From: Zasmidium citrigriseum
Taxonomy: Eukaryota > Ascomycota > Dothideomycetes > Mycosphaerellales > Mycosphaerellaceae
Length of the DNA: 64,000 nt
NCBI GenBank assembly: GCA_002786025.1
Contig: NHNW01000046.1
Span: 372,001-436,000 of the forward strand
Reading direction: 5' to 3'
Shown: positions 22,090 through 32,759 of the stretch, one piece after another
How positions within the stretch are numbered: position 1 is the first letter of the stretch
Layout: every line of letters starts with the position of its first letter
Notes under the pieces: generated by a model
The model's database searches: none
What the model saw: the letters and a program-made list of their open reading frames with translations, nothing else
What the model was told of the DNA's origin: nothing
Program-made: the position numbers and the translations under genes

Positions 22090-23251
22090 TCACTTTGCAT
22101 TGCTCGTCTTCCTATCTACAACATATGATTCGACTTGAACGGTCTGATCTATGCTTCCTGCTTCCCGAACCCTCGCATTCATTCCGCTCAATTCATACAT
22201 CAACACTGCTCGACACGCAATAATCGAAGCCAAGAATCTCGCCCCAACAATCAACCCATCACTCAGCGTAATGAACAGCGCACTCGAGAACATGAAAGTC
22301 CCATAAACAATATACAGCAAAACGCCGATAGAAGTGCACCAGGCGGCGACGAGAAACTGAATCGAGTCGTAAGGCACAACTTCGAGGATAGCTTCCCGCC
22401 GTAACATGCACGGTGTCATCTCGTGTTTGATCCTGGCACCGAGAGACCTGCTGGATGTCTTCGGTTCGTGAGCTGTTGGTGAGAGTTGGACCCGAAGGTA
22501 TAGTGCCCAGGCGCCCATCAAATGGAGTACCATGGCCGCAATAGCGTACAGTATTGGTGCAAACGAGATTTCCGGGGCGAAGCTGAAGACTACCCGGCGG
22601 CAAAGTTGGTAAGTGTTGTCCACATTGTTGATGAGGGCTGTTATGACCACGGTATACTCCAGCATTGCCAGAATGGCCACACGAAACGGCGACGTCGATC
22701 TTAGATCTTGAGTCCCTCCGATCCGCACGCTATCCTGCAGCACGCTCGCGACTTTGCGATAATCGGTGAATGCAATAGTACCCACAGCTGGCGAGGCTGC
22801 GGAAAGAAGTAAGCCAAGTAGCGGTCTTCGAAGGGCTATGATTCCAGTCTCTAAGATCGTCGATGCCACAAGGGAGAGGACTGTGGGTAACAGGCCGAGG
22901 GTGACGGCGGCTGCAGCCATGTTTGCTTTCGGGCTCTCGTTGGTGTTCTCCAGCAGACAGTTTATGACTTGGTTGATGCGCCAGGAAGAACCCATGTGCG
23001 GGACGGAGAGCAGGTCTGTTGGCTTGGGTTAACGTGAGAAGCACTCCGAAGGACTACTGTCAGGCCTTACCATTGTTGCCCAAATAATAATCATACTGAG
23101 TGGAGCAATTCGCTTCGAGTATATGTCGCCACGCTGCGGCTCCAGGATACCAGTCTTGAAAGTGCGATATATCTCGAGAGGCCTCGACCTTCCAGCATGT
23201 GATGGACAGCACAAAACAAACGCTCGCCACAGTCGTCAAAGCGCGAGGCAT
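22090..23251 (-). CDS. Multi-pass membrane protein of an uncharacterised fungal family (trio member 1)
   Basis: Two exons, 23251-23071 and 23015-22090, with a 55-bp intron (GTAAGG donor, CAACAG acceptor), giving about 368 aa. A signal peptide (MPRALTTVASVCFVLSITCWKVEA) is followed by a short lumenal part with one Cys and a Trp-rich start. A block of about seven hydrophobic segments then begins at CLLENTNESPKANMAAAAVTLGLLPTVLSLV. That block, together with the following RRPLLGLLLSAASPAV, resembles a family widespread in Pezizomycotina that has no assigned function. The C-terminus is short and cytosolic. It lies in line with two more orphan membrane genes on the same strand. Confidence 0.78.
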
Positions 23252-23837
23252 CGTTGCGGACTAGCCGCTGTCATTGAACAATCAATACGATGCACCGTCT
23301 CTAATTCCCTTGAGGAGAGCATCCTATATGTACAACACACTCTATACAGCGTCTCGAGGTACGTACATGTCTAGATAGAGTTGCACGCTAACATGAGACA
23401 GAAACACTAAGCGCCTCGCCCCCAATTCCCAGCCTCACGACGGCTCGCGCTCCAATAAGGAAACATGAACAATCGAACACGCAGGTGGCATTCGTTTTCA
23501 GCCGCAGGTATGCTCTGGATGATTGGCCCGTGTTAGACAGGATCTGTTACATGTCGCGACATACTACCACTTAGCCGCGCATCGATGGTCTGAGAGCGGC
23601 ATCGCAAGCCAGGGCCACAACTACTTCTGCAGGCCATTTCGGATGTGCATACGGCCAGAGGCAGTGGTTGAAGCGTCAGCCTGTCGATGGAACTCATGTC
23701 CGTTCGGCTAGCCAGGATCGTCTTTGCCTTTTGCCTTCAGGTGCATGTCCAGGATTGATTTCAGAAGCCCCTGAACGTCAAGCATTTGATGCGCTGATTA
23801 TCGATCACTGATAATTCAGAGTATCGTATGATGAGCA
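23252..23837. other. Intergenic region within the membrane-protein trio
   Basis: 586 bp between two minus-strand genes, presumably the promoter of trio member 1. No open frame with protein-like character is seen. Confidence 0.4.
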
Positions 23838-25251
23838 TCAAGGCGCGCTGAAGTGCTCTCCATTTATGGCTCTGTTGAGCGAGTCCCATTCACGTTTAGC
23901 ATCCCAGTTGGGAACTTTCCAGATCTTAGCATCTCTCTTCATCGCCCCTTTTCTGAGCCATGCAGGCTCCAATGGGCCGACTGAGAACAGACCATCCACC
24001 TCCCGAGCCTTCAGGAGGGCATCTTCGAGCCAGTGGCGCCACACCTGGGTATCCGGTGCAGCTTCTCCAGGATAAACCCAATGGACTGATTGTGTGAGGA
24101 GGATCGCTTTCCAGAGAGCTTCCGTGTAGCAGCAATTATGGCTGCCTGACTCTATGCCTTCTTCTTCCACCCTGTAGCAGGATGTATCCCAGTGGTATCG
24201 AGCTGGTAGTACCTCTGTCGCGATTCGTTGAGCTATATTGATGACAATGTAGGCGCCCGCCCAGCCTAACTGGAGGTAAAGTTTGGCATTTGCAAGCGCG
24301 ACTATGCCCAGCATGAACATGAGAATTCCGAGCAAGATTAAGAGACGGTATTTCCTTGTGGATTGAAGGTAGTAGTTGATTTTGTCCGGGGCAAAGTATA
24401 ACTCTCGCGCGACATACTCGTTGCACTTGACTACCAGGAAGCTGCCATTGGGGTATCGAATGACAACGTCGCCTCTGGGTACATCTGCCCTTTGAGAATT
24501 TGGAGGTCGCGGTAGCCAGAAGGTCCATTTGTTGCAGATTCTCAGGAGGGTAGACAAGCCTGCTAACAGGATTGTAGCGATTAGGGACATTCCGTCGCCA
24601 AAAACGATCGAGGCTGTGAACAGAGCGATCGCTTCTAGAAATCCGATCAAGGTCACCCAAGCAAGTGGACCGAAGGCCTTTGCACCCACGGAAGACGGTT
24701 GTGCCTCGTCTGATCGCCACCTTGATCCTCGGGCTGCTTGGCCACGCAGAACGACGTCTGTCCATTTTTGGGTACGTCCGAACTTCTATGACCTCGTGTT
24801 AACGCCTCTACTGTTTCCAAATTTTCACACTTCAACTTTACCCATGTCACCTCCACGCAACGGACAGTGAACGGTTCAAGAGTCTCTCCTCTGAAACTGA
24901 TTAGTCGCTTCAGTGGAGTGAAGGAAGTTCGAAGACATACAAAAGAATGTCAACGATATGCGGGACACTTGGCTTGATGTTCCCAGAGTATACTCCAGTC
25001 ACTCTGCCTTTTCCAGGCGGCAGACGATCAGGTCGAGACTGCATCAGCGCTTGAGGTGCAGGGAGGATCCGAGGCAGGAGGAACAGTCGAGAGGTAGCTG
25101 CGACACGAGCATTCGCCATCACCGCTCCTTCTCCAAGTACGGCCAGAATTCCCACGATATCGAGCTGAAAGTTTTCCATGCCGTTCCACCACCACACTCC
25201 CCAGTCGGGCGAGTCGGGAAAGGCGACGGTCAGATTGGCGTTGCCAGGCAT
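23838..25251 (-). CDS. Membrane protein of an uncharacterised fungal family (trio member 2)
   Basis: Three-exon model: 25251-24941, 24896-24842 and 24785-23838, introns 44 bp (GTATGT, CTAAT branch, CAG) and 56 bp (GTAAAG, TTAAC branch, TAG), about 437 aa. Both junctions restore one frame and remove stops. A soluble N-terminal region of about 160 residues precedes hydrophobic segments near LAWVTLIGFLEAIALFTASIVF, SLIATILLAGLSTLL, LLILLGILMFMLGIVALAN and LGWAGAYIVINIAQRI. Between them sits a conserved-looking soluble loop, RYPNGSFLVVKCNEYVARELYF. The C-terminal 140 residues are soluble (HWDTSCYRV, ALWKAILLTQSVHWV). I have seen this motif set in uncharacterised Dothideomycete proteins. Function unknown. 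Confidence 0.72.
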
Positions 25252-25595
25252 CGTCGCTGTGCTTAAAAGACAGCGTGTCGTCAGCGGTTTGTGCCAGAAG
25301 TGAAGACAGCGTACTCTGCATGGAGAGGTGACAAGTCTGAAAGGTGGGATCTTGGGAAAGGCTGGCGCTTAAGTCTCGACCTCAGCCCCCAAGTCTCCCG
25401 CCACCGCGCATATGCACGTGGGCGAGCTTGGTGCTACACAGCCTTCTGCAGTTTGAGGCCGCCCTCACATCTCCCTTGAGTTCGTCATCGTCTGCGTACA
25501 TTTGGACCGATCGTGTGGACGCAAGCGAGGCGCAGCGTTGATTTGAGATTTCCTGTCTCCTACTGGCGATCCTGCGACACAGCCCGATACTCCCT
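25252..25595. other. Intergenic region between trio members 2 and 3
   Basis: 344 bp; promoter of member 2 and 3' region of member 3. No gene is seen. Confidence 0.4.
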
Positions 25596-28149
25596 CTACT
25601 CTCCCCTTCTCCCCACATTCAACATCTCAATACTCTCCTGGCTCCCATTCCCAGCATCTTTGGGATCACCAGGCATCTCCGGGATCGTCCTCAACACCAT
25701 CTTCCCAGCACTCTTAAGCCATTTCCCCGTAGGCATCTCCGGCGCCGCAGCATCAGGGTACTCCTTCTGGGCAATAGCTCGTCCAACGCAGACCTGGTTG
25801 ATGTAGAATTTCATCAACCTTAGGTAGATTTTGCCGCAGCATAGGAGTATGAGCAGTAGGCCTCCAGTGATGAGCACGATGCCTCCGAGGATGATGGCTG
25901 GGATCGCGTAGAGGATGTTGGAGTAGCCGACGCGGTGGACCATGCGGCGGACTGTTCGCTTGCCTAGGACGATATCTTGTCCATCTCGTCGCTGAAGTGA
26001 CCGTCCCTCTTGTTCGAAGCCGGTATTTGTCCCAACGACAGCAGAAGCCGCGAGATCCATCCATATCAGATTCAAAATCTGGGCGGCTCCCGTTGGCGTC
26101 TGAGAAAGCTGGCGCCACTTCTGCGTCAAGGCATAATCGGTCTCGCCACTGTAGCTGGGGATCCAATTCATCGAGGTTCCTCGAACGGCAGCGGCGTATT
26201 GATAGACACTGTTCCACGTGGCTCCAAACGCGGCACCGGCTGCGAACATATCCATCAGCTTGCCGAAGTCTGGATATCGATTCATGGCGGGGAGGTAGAT
26301 CTCTTCCGCCTCGACGACGTCGATGGCGGAGCTGTTGGTTGCGTCTGAGTTGGTCCTCCCCCAGAAGAGGTTGATGTCGCGGACTGCATAGCCCCAGGCT
26401 TTCTCGATGGCCCATTTTGGTTTTGATGCCGCATCGTAGCTCTTGCTGCGCACGTCAAGCACCGCGAGTGCTTCAAGTGACATTGTTCCATTCGAGCGGA
26501 ACTTGACAGTCTTGACGGAAGCTTTGACGGAGCTCGCACAGGTGTACACTCGCTGCGTCCAGTTGGAGCCTAAGTCGTAGCGCCTCGATGGGTTAGTATC
26601 GTCTAGTGGCACAGGGACGCTGTACAAGTAGCCACATCGGACGTAAGCTTTGGCCGTTGTACTTGGGTCGGTGTTGTCGTAGCCAGAGCAGCGGACGCCT
26701 GTCGAGTCACAAGATCAGTGATTCCTTTCTCATCTCAGAGCTCACGACATACGCACCATAAGCAGTAAAGTTATTAGTGTTTGATGCATTCGACGTGATG
26801 AAGTTGTTGTCCAGAAATTCGCCGTCCATATCACTGATGACGATGGAACTTGGAGACGCCAGCTTCGCATAATTTTGTAGACCATCGCAGTATCTCTGGC
26901 CTTTCTGTGAGCTTTGGATTCCGAGCTGATCGGCCACGAATCGGTTGCTCCACCAGGCCGCGATATCAGCCCTCTCTTGAAGATCAGGGCTCCGAGCAAT
27001 GACTCGCCAATTGTCTTCATCATCTTCGTTGTTATCCCATCGGGGTCCTGCAGGTTGCGTAGAGAGGTGTGCGAATCCACCGTCATCCCTGAGGTATCCA
27101 TCCGTCTTTTCGGAGAAGTAGTATGGCGAGATTGAGAAGTGCAGCGAGAGGTCGGTGTCACTGCACTGAGTGACTGGCTCAATCCAGAGAAGGTCTTCCT
27201 CCCATTCTGCTCCTAGGCGCAGAGCAACGGGCATGGTATGATTGCGGAGCGCAATTCCACCATTTGTCGCATCGATAATCAGGCCCTCTACCAGGTGATA
27301 GCCCTCTGACAGAACGAAACTGGACAAGGGCCGAGGAAAGCCTGCTTGTCTGGTTGCGTTGTTATCCAGGTAGATCCAATTGCCTTCATACCAGTTCCTG
27401 TACTGAATATCGAAGGGTCCAGCAACAGTTCGCGGAGTGGTTGGTTGGATGTAGGGTTGCCGTGTGATGTCGGGGATCGTAGTGTTGACCACAATGTGTC
27501 CAGGGTACCGATTTCTTATCGTTTCGTCGTCGAAAATGGAGTTGGGACAGTCGCCCCAGAGGGTACTGTGGTCGCATGCTCGGGTGATCGGAGTCCATGT
27601 CCTCTGCAGTGTTCCTTCTCCGTAGTATGAGGTGTCTGAACGTCACGTCAGCACCTCCTTGAAGCTTTCTCCATGCCACTAAGGCAAGACTCACCTGGCA
27701 CGTATTGGAAGTTGATGTCTTCTTTCCGTCTCGACGGACCCAGCTCATCGACCAAGCCAAGAGGTGTCAAGAAACCAGCTATTGGCAAAAGAGTCGTCAC
27801 AAAGATAGAGAGTAGGCAAATCGCAAACACGCCTGGGGCGAGAACACGTGAGATGCCACCATCGGAGAGTAGGATGGTTGGCAAGCCAGACTTTTGAATC
27901 TGTCGTCCGATGGCTGACCAAGTGGCAGCGTTGTATTCTCTGCGGTGAACGAAAGATAGCAGCAAGCCAGCGAACGCAAGAGGAATTGCGAGGTGTACTA
28001 GTGATTCGAAGCGCGTCAGCTCTGATCGTGTCTGCAAGCCTCAGGGCTGTCGACGTACATAATGAGATGCCTCCGGCGATGAAACTCGCTACTTCGCTAA
28101 CGCTGGGTCCAATCCGAAGGATATCGAAACGACTGGTGCTCATGTTCAT
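25596..28149 (-). CDS. Large membrane protein with glycosylated ectodomain (trio member 3)
   Basis: Four exons: 28149-28059, 27997-27695, 27635-26757 and 26698-25596, introns 61, 59 and 58 bp with good donors (GTACGT, GTGAGT, GTGCGT), giving about 791 aa. The N-terminal 130 residues hold about three hydrophobic segments (FIAGGISLLHLAIPLAFAGLL, LAPGVFAICLLSIFVTTLLPIAGFL). A large ectodomain of about 500 residues follows, with many N-glycosylation sequons (NTT, NAT, NHT, NAS, NFT, NWT, NGT, NSS) and paired cysteines (TRACDH, GDCPN, GVRCSGY). One strong transmembrane helix comes near residue 690 (YAIPAIILGGIVLITGGLLLILLCC), then a cytosolic tail of about 80 residues. The plan suits a surface protein. 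No known domain recognised. It shares a 470-bp divergent upstream region with a secreted Cys-rich protein. Confidence 0.75.
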
Positions 28150-28619
28150 GACTGCTGTAAGATGCTGAAGGTTGAAGAAAGTGTTGTCAGGTCCAAACGG
28201 GGGGTCTCGAGTCCTCGAAGGCCAGGGGCGTCATCTCTTGGGCCTCTGGCAAAATACGAGGTTGCCCAGACCCAGCCATGGTCATGCGTCACTTGCATGG
28301 CCCTCTCGCGTGTTTGCTAATCAATGGAGGTGGTCTGAGCCTGTCTTGTCCGAACAGGCGACCTGTGTAACACGTCAAGGCTGTGAGAGGACAGGCCCAA
28401 GCCAGGCCGCCCGATGTGGCTGCCGCCCGACTGAGAATAGGAGCTCACCACTGAAACCACGCCAAGAGGCAACCGCCTGTGAAGTCGCCCTCGCGGCCCT
28501 TCGAAGGGCGTTGTAAAGAATCCTTCCTTCGTTTGGCATCCTCTTTCCTTCGGATTCGTGAGGACTGAGCAGCTCGTCAGGCACATCTTTTCCTATCATT
28601 GAACATCAACTCTCGAGAC
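28150..28619. promoter_or_regulatory. Divergent promoter region, membrane protein / secreted Cys-rich protein
   Basis: 470 bp between two divergent genes whose products are both predicted to reach the cell surface. Shared control is possible but no site is diagnostic. Confidence 0.4.
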
Positions 28620-29412
28620 ATGGATCTCTCAGCGTTTCTGCTATGGTCTGGTTTGTTCTTCGCTGGGATGTCCAGCACATCTTTCGACTTGCTCCCGCGT
28701 CAGCTGGAGTGCGCCAACAACGTCGACTGCGGTCCAGAAGACACGTATGCGGAATGTATCGATTCAGTCTGCGCAGCATGCGGTCCAGAATATGGAGTTC
28801 TCCAGGAGTGTTGCAATGCCGCCGATGCCGACTCGATGTACTTGTGCCTTCAGCAGGCTCTGGAGAACGGCGGAAACGGCATCGAGACGATCAAAGGCAC
28901 TATCTCCTCTGGGCTCGATATGTCAATCGCAGCGGCGACGCCAGCAACCACGGCGTCGAGTTCGACAACCACCTACGACCCTTGCTCGGCCGTAGCAAGC
29001 AGTGCTGCAAGCTGTGATATCGCAACTCCAGGTTTCCTGTCAATCTCAGACTTCGCGACTCAAGCTTCGTGCTTGTGCTATCCATACCAGTCTTTCGACG
29101 CCACTGCTTTCGACAAGCCATGGGCTGCGTGCGTGACGCAGCTACAGGCTAATGGGACTTTCCAGAAACGAGATCTGGCTCCCAGGGTTGTATCTGCATC
29201 GGAGACAGCGCCATGTTCCTCTGCGGGTGCCGTGAGGGGATATACGACGAGCAGTGTCCCTGCTGCCCCAACGGTGACAGTGACGACCTCAGGGGCAACA
29301 AAGACCTCTTGGAAGGGATCCAAGGTATTCGCCGCCAGTCCTCCCCGTCCAAGCATTGACTGACACGTGACAGATCGGGTTGATAATGGCTCTCGCTTGT
29401 CTGTCCTGGTAA
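28620..29412 (+). CDS. Secreted Cys-rich protein, possibly surface-attached
   Basis: Two exons, 28620-29324 and 29374-29412, with a 49-bp intron (GTATTC donor, TTGACTGAC branch, ACAG acceptor), giving about 247 aa. A signal peptide (about residues 1-20) and an LPRQ processing-like site lead to an N-terminal module of eight cysteines within about 55 residues, including one CC pair. A Ser/Thr-rich spacer follows, then a second Cys motif (DPCSAV through ASCLCY) common in fungal wall-associated proteins. The terminal exon adds IGLIMALACLSW, a short hydrophobic end that could be a weak GPI-type signal. It is not a clear CFEM domain because the Cys spacing differs. Role unknown. Confidence 0.75.
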
Positions 29413-29718
29413 GGAAAGAGAAGTTCGCTGGGTGAACAGTATTCGCATTGATGGATAGCGGAATGGAAGAGGCACAGAAAGGCTGAGCACATTGGGATGG
29501 AAGTTGCGGGAGGCCAGTCGCACCTCGTCAATCGATGTCGTGGATTAGCAACCGCGTTCCTACATGGGATCGAGATAGCAGCAGTCGAGGTTGCTGTAGA
29601 AGAAGGCCGAATACTGTGCTCTATCCGAGGTCCGAATGCTGTGCGTTCCCCGCATGTGAATGGCACTCAGAATCTCTGATGCCTCTACTTCAAGAGATAT
29701 CCATCGTTCAGGCCAGTC
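29413..29718. other. Convergent 3' region
   Basis: 306 bp between the stops of two convergent genes. Only short open frames; nothing identified. Confidence 0.4.
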
Positions 29719-30507
29719 TTACATCAATAACCGCCACACACCAAGAATAATAGCAGCAGTACCCGTGCAAACACCCATCAACCACTGCAACGTACTGAAC
29801 TTGACCGCCTCCAACCTCTCCCGCAAAGCCGCACTCTCCTGCTCAATCCTCGTCTCCGTCTCTTTAATCTTCAAATCCTGACTATTCGCCTCTTCCCGTA
29901 TCCTCCCCTTCTCCAAGTTCAAATCCAACCTCACACTCGCCTGCGTCCTCTGCACCTCGTCCCGGAGCCGATTGTTAAGCTTCGCCAAATCATTCGTGAG
30001 TCGCTCGTGAGACGCTCTCGTGAGGCTGCTCTCGGTGCTGTCGGCGCTGAGGAGCTCGGAGCGGAGTTTGGCGAAGTCGACTTTTTGCGTGTAGGTGGCT
30101 TTCTCCTGGTCTTCGCGGAGGACCATGGTGCGGGTGAGGTTTTGGATGGATTCTTCGATGACGTCGCCGAGGACTTTCATCATGGCGACGGCTTGCTCTT
30201 CGGTGAAGCCTTCGTTTTTGAGGCGTTGGACGAATTTGAGGGTGTCGAAGTGGTGGTCTCGGGCGCGGGAGGGAGTTGCGGAGAAGGCTCGTCTAGCGGC
30301 GGTTTGGATGGGAGAGCCTTGTGGCACTGCTCTTCGTTCTGCCCATGTGTTCCTGGCGAACGCTGCTGTCGCCGTGGTCCGTCTCGGGGATGGCTGATTG
30401 TTCCAAGCGGATGAGCCATGTTGGACGAGTGCTGCTGTAGGCCGGACCGAGCTAGCTGTCCAGGCCAGACGGGGCAGGATGGATCGCGAGACGGCTTCGA
30501 TACTCAT
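29719..30507 (-). CDS. Mitochondrial DUF1640 coiled-coil protein (FMP32/MCUR1/CCDC90-like)
   Basis: Intronless, 262 aa from the ATG at 30507. The first 85 residues are Arg/Ser/Ala-rich without acids, ending ARRAFSATPSRARDHHFDT, a typical mitochondrial presequence. The DUF1640 core starts at FDTLKFVQRLKNEGFTEEQAVAMMKVL, runs through a long coiled coil (about 115-240) and ends in one transmembrane helix (LQWLMGVCTGTAAIILGVWRLL). Yeast Fmp32 and animal MCUR1/CCDC90B are inner-membrane proteins linked to respiratory-chain assembly, proline metabolism or calcium uptake; which applies here is not decidable. Confidence 0.9.
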   Translation of the reverse strand: MSIEAVSRSILPRLAWTASSVRPTAALVQHGSSAWNNQPSPRRTTATAAFARNTWAERRAVPQGSPIQTAARRAFSATPSRARDHHFDTLKFVQRLKNEGFTEEQAVAMMKVLGDVIEESIQNLTRTMVLREDQEKATYTQKVDFAKLRSELLSADSTESSLTRASHERLTNDLAKLNNRLRDEVQRTQASVRLDLNLEKGRIREEANSQDLKIKETETRIEQESAALRERLEAVKFSTLQWLMGVCTGTAAIILGVWRLLM

Positions 30508-30782
30508 GTTTGACACAGGAAATGTGTTGGTGAAGTTGTTGTGTAGTTTGTCTTGGAGAGCTCATCATTGCTGAAGTCTGAAGTCTGAGGAAACGACCCA
30601 CTTCGCGCTTTCGGCCAATCACAAAGAGATACCCTGGTCGTTGGTCCTTCGACATGAATGTCGGTATCAACTTCACTTGTCAATCAATTCTACAATATAC
30701 ACGATTCTTGCTGAGAAGCAGAAAACCCAGAAGATAACACTTCTCCAGCATCCCGAATTTCGAACACGTCCCAGTAGGATTA

Positions 30783-31316
30783 TCAAGTCCGTTCAATATA
30801 CCCCCTCAACTCCTCCGCATACCTCACATTCGCCTCCATCAACTGCTTCTCAATCCCCAACACCCACTTCAGCAAATACACTCCCCAGCCCGACATACTC
30901 TCCCACTGTCTCAGCTCACAGACCCTCTCACTCACCACCGAAACAGTCTGCACCCTCTCCGCCGTGGCGAACCAGGACGGCACGAGGAGACTCTTCCACG
31001 CCAGAACATAGGAGCCGCTCGTTGAAGGATCCGACACTTCGAGGATCTCGATCGGGATGTCGTAGTCTCGGTTTTGCGCTTCCATGCGTGTGTGGAGCGT
31101 TCCCTTGGATCCAGGAGTGTGGATGGATTGGTTTTCAGGGAAGGTGAGGGAGGGCGTCCAGGTGTTCCATTTTGGCCAGGAGGGTGTGTCGAGGATTGCG
31201 GCGAAGACTTTGTTTGCTGGGGCTTCGATGCGTATTGCGCTTCCTGTTGTGAGGACGATGGCGGAGGTCGGTTGGTTGGGCGTTGCTGTTAGGACGGTGA
31301 GTGCGGTGGCTGACAT
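30783..31316 (-). CDS. SRPBCC (START-like/polyketide-cyclase fold) protein
   Basis: Intronless, 177 aa from the ATG at 31316; upstream in-frame codons are AT-poor leader. It shows the SRPBCC order: an N-terminal strand with SAIRIEAPANKVFAAILDTPSWPKWNTWTPS (helix-grip start), then charged strands (GTLHTRMEAQ, IPIEILEV), YVLAWKSLLVPSW, and a long C-terminal helix (LLKWVLGIEKQLMEANVRYAEELRGYIE). This small fold binds hydrophobic ligands. No catalytic residues point to an enzyme. Its promoter is divergent with the pseudo-phosphatase gene. Confidence 0.82.
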   Translation of the reverse strand: MSATALTVLTATPNQPTSAIVLTTGSAIRIEAPANKVFAAILDTPSWPKWNTWTPSLTFPENQSIHTPGSKGTLHTRMEAQNRDYDIPIEILEVSDPSTSGSYVLAWKSLLVPSWFATAERVQTVSVVSERVCELRQWESMSGWGVYLLKWVLGIEKQLMEANVRYAEELRGYIERT

Positions 31317-31720
31317 GGTGAGGTCTCTTTTGTTGTATTCTGGAGGCGTATGTGAGTGTACGTTCGAGTTTGATGTACAGGGTCGACAGTACTGATGACC
31401 TTTCATCGATCGCTTTGTTTACGGGTTGCCGTTTACAGCAGCCAGATCATCGCAAACTGGCCTTGTCCAGGTCTAGCGCCACGAGATGGACGCAGAGGAA
31501 CTCTGTCTCTCGTCTTGTGCCTGGTTCGCTACTGTGCCACGCACTAAATGTTGTATGTACCTTTCTACTGCACCTCATGTGCCGTCATACCCATCCAGTA
31601 CATCGGTCTCGTATTTCGAGCCACCTGCCATGTTCGTTCGTTACTTGAGCAGTCCTTCTTTCGCACTGCCCATCATCTCTTGCACAATCTGCTCATTCTC
31701 ATGGAGTAGCATTTCCCATC
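31317..31720. promoter_or_regulatory. Divergent promoter region, SRPBCC / pseudo-phosphatase
   Basis: 404 bp between divergent starts, pyrimidine-rich toward 31721. No gene or definite site is seen. Confidence 0.4.
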
Positions 31721-32682
31721 ATGTCTGACCCAAAGCCACCATTATCAAAAACACTCCATGACATCGCCTCTCTTGTGAACAAGCATGCTGACAAGACCAC
31801 GAACCTAATCCCTCTTCTCCGCACAGGCCTTCTCTTTTACACCCGTTCAATCGAGCAAGCCAATGACGAAGACAACCGGATCCTCAGAGAAGACCTGAAG
31901 ATAAGAACCATCATCAACACCCGGCTTCCCGAAAAGGTGTTATACTACCACAATGACACTACTGGAATCAAAGACGCACAAACTTTGAGGGTCGAGAATG
32001 TCCTTGGTATCACTTCATGCCATGTCCACCTCCGTCTTGGGAGCTTCATCAAGAACCTGCTCAACGAGCTCCCTTTGATGACGAGGCTGTAAGGACGAAG
32101 AGCCACCTCTGAGAGAGACTTCTTCTGACAACACGCAGGAAGTTCGAGCGCAAGGCCAATGCCACCAAGAATCGGAAGGACCCGAAGGTGCAAGAATACA
32201 CCCGAAACATTCTTCCAGCACGCAGCGGCGTCGATGATGGATGGGCAGTCCTGCAAGCATCTGCCAGCGTGATAGCATATGTATTCTCTGAGATCCTTTG
32301 CAAGCGCAGCGCTCTTCCGGTGCTCGTATCAGGCGATTTCCCGTTACGAGACAGCACGTTCACGCTATTTCTCCTCCTGCTGCTTTTGGATATTCCGGAG
32401 ACCATTATCGAGCATGTGTTGCTGGACATTGGAGAAGAGCTTTCAAACACCAAGTTGTTCTATGCCGGAGGCGTTGATCAGAGGGCAGTACCGGGTGGAG
32501 AGAAAGTAGACCAGACATATTGGACAAGAGGTCTCAAACAACGCTTGGACGCAAAGTACGGCGGTATAACAGGGTATCTGCGCTCGGCCGGTGTCCCCGA
32601 AGCCACGATGAAAGCCATCAGGGACTCATTGCTGCCGGCTCTGTCGGAGAAGAGCGGCTCCTTGATCGATCTTGAATCGTAG
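31721..32682 (+). CDS. Y_phosphatase3-like protein with Ser replacing the catalytic Cys
   Basis: Two exons, 31721-32088 and 32139-32682, with a 50-bp intron (GTAAGG donor, TTCTGAC branch, CGCAG acceptor), giving about 303 aa. The frame follows the fungal/bacterial Y_phosphatase3 family: LLRTGLLFYTRSIEQAN (the LFRSG strand), LKIRTIINTR (the IRTVIDLR strand), a helical insert, the P-loop region, LLLLLLDIPETIIEHVL after it, and the C-terminal KYGGITGYLRSAGVPEATMKAIRDSL. The P-loop that should read HCx5R is PVLVSGDFPLRDST: Ser, five residues, Arg, without the preceding His. The protein should therefore be unable to form the phosphocysteine intermediate. It is best called a pseudo-phosphatase, possibly a binding protein. 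Confidence 0.75.
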
Positions 32683-32759
32683 ACCCTGAATAGGATCATA
32701 ATGCAGCCAATATCGCTCGCGTGGCAATCCCGCGGCTGAAGATAGAACTCGAAGCTGTG

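Noticed and set aside
24136..24765. 209-codon minus-strand frame
   Set aside because: Arg/Ser/Pro-rich shadow of exon 3 of trio member 2, which has clear membrane helices in the other frame.
28620..29412. CFEM-domain call for the secreted Cys-rich protein
   Set aside because: It has eight N-terminal cysteines, but the spacing does not match the CFEM pattern.
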